A DNA stretch of 64,000 nt, taken from contig NC_071333.1 of assembly GCF_010183535.1 (NCBI RefSeq), positions 3,162,001 through 3,226,000 of the forward strand, given 5' to 3'. Shown here piece after piece: positions 63,961 through 64,000 of this stretch. Both the position numbers and the translations under genes were made by a program. The stretch is from Caenorhabditis remanei (taxonomy: Eukaryota > Nematoda > Chromadorea > Rhabditida > Rhabditidae). The number at the start of each line of letters is the position of its first letter. The stretch's first letter is position 1. Below the pieces are notes generated by a model. The model saw only the letters and a list, made by a program, of their open reading frames with translations. It had not been told where the DNA came from and ran no database searches.

Positions 63961-64000
63961 GTTCAACTTTTTTCCAAAAATTCTGTTTTTGTTAATTTTT

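Overview
This is eukaryotic, nematode-type DNA, and Caenorhabditis is the most likely source; the species cannot be told from the sequence. The evidence is short introns ending in TTTTCAG with GTAAG/GTGAG donors, an AT-rich background, three F-box/FBA2 genes (a hugely expanded Caenorhabditis family), a Cer1-like Ty3/gypsy element and Tc1-type terminal repeats. The region looks like a gene-poor, repeat-rich chromosome arm: fast-evolving family genes, pseudogenes and a dense layering of transposons, several nested inside one another.

Layout. 0.7-4.3 kb: a multi-exon coiled-coil gene with a cysteine cluster; a small hAT-like element sits 2 bp after its stop codon. 5-9 kb: tandem and fold-back repeats and a small coiled-coil gene. 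9.9-11.3 kb: a minus-strand coiled-coil gene. 11.8-13.7 kb: tRNA-derived SINE-like sequence and a hAT-like MITE. 14.6-24.4 kb: an F-box gene split by a complete 8.9 kb LTR retrotransposon whose two 359 bp LTRs read as identical. 25-28.7 kb: a truncated non-LTR retrotransposon and a coiled-coil pseudogene. 28.9-30.3 kb: a Tc1/mariner-like element with very long inverted repeats. 32-34.7 kb: a recurring 5' cassette and a short basic/proline-rich gene. 35.6-36.9 kb: a decayed gypsy element with one LTR. 37.6-38.7 kb: an apparently intact F-box gene. 41.1-44.6 kb: two tandem broken protein-kinase genes. 45.3-46.6 kb: another 5' cassette, then a JmjC-demethylase fragment. 47-48.7 kb: a composite fold-back and a second non-LTR fragment. 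50.2-53 kb: a minus-strand F-box gene, intact by my exon model. 54.4-56.2 kb: a tyrosine-recombinase ORF with all core catalytic residues, lying inside a split copy of the 5' cassette. 56.2-58.7 kb: two large fold-backs with 8 bp and TTAA target duplications. 58.9-63.9 kb: gene scraps, nested hAT-like elements and SINE-like sequence.

Themes. (1) At least eight insertions carry readable target-site duplications, so insertion order can be worked out. (2) Several hAT-like MITEs share CA-start termini but are filled with different short subterminal arrays. (3) A promoter/exon-1-like cassette recurs in front of unrelated downstream coding sequence. (4) The intact retrotransposon fuses gag, protease, RT, RNase H, integrase and an extra C-terminal domain in one ORF, with a strong splice-acceptor-like sequence just before the extra domain.

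All exon models are read by eye from splice signals, reading frame and phase; no database search was possible.
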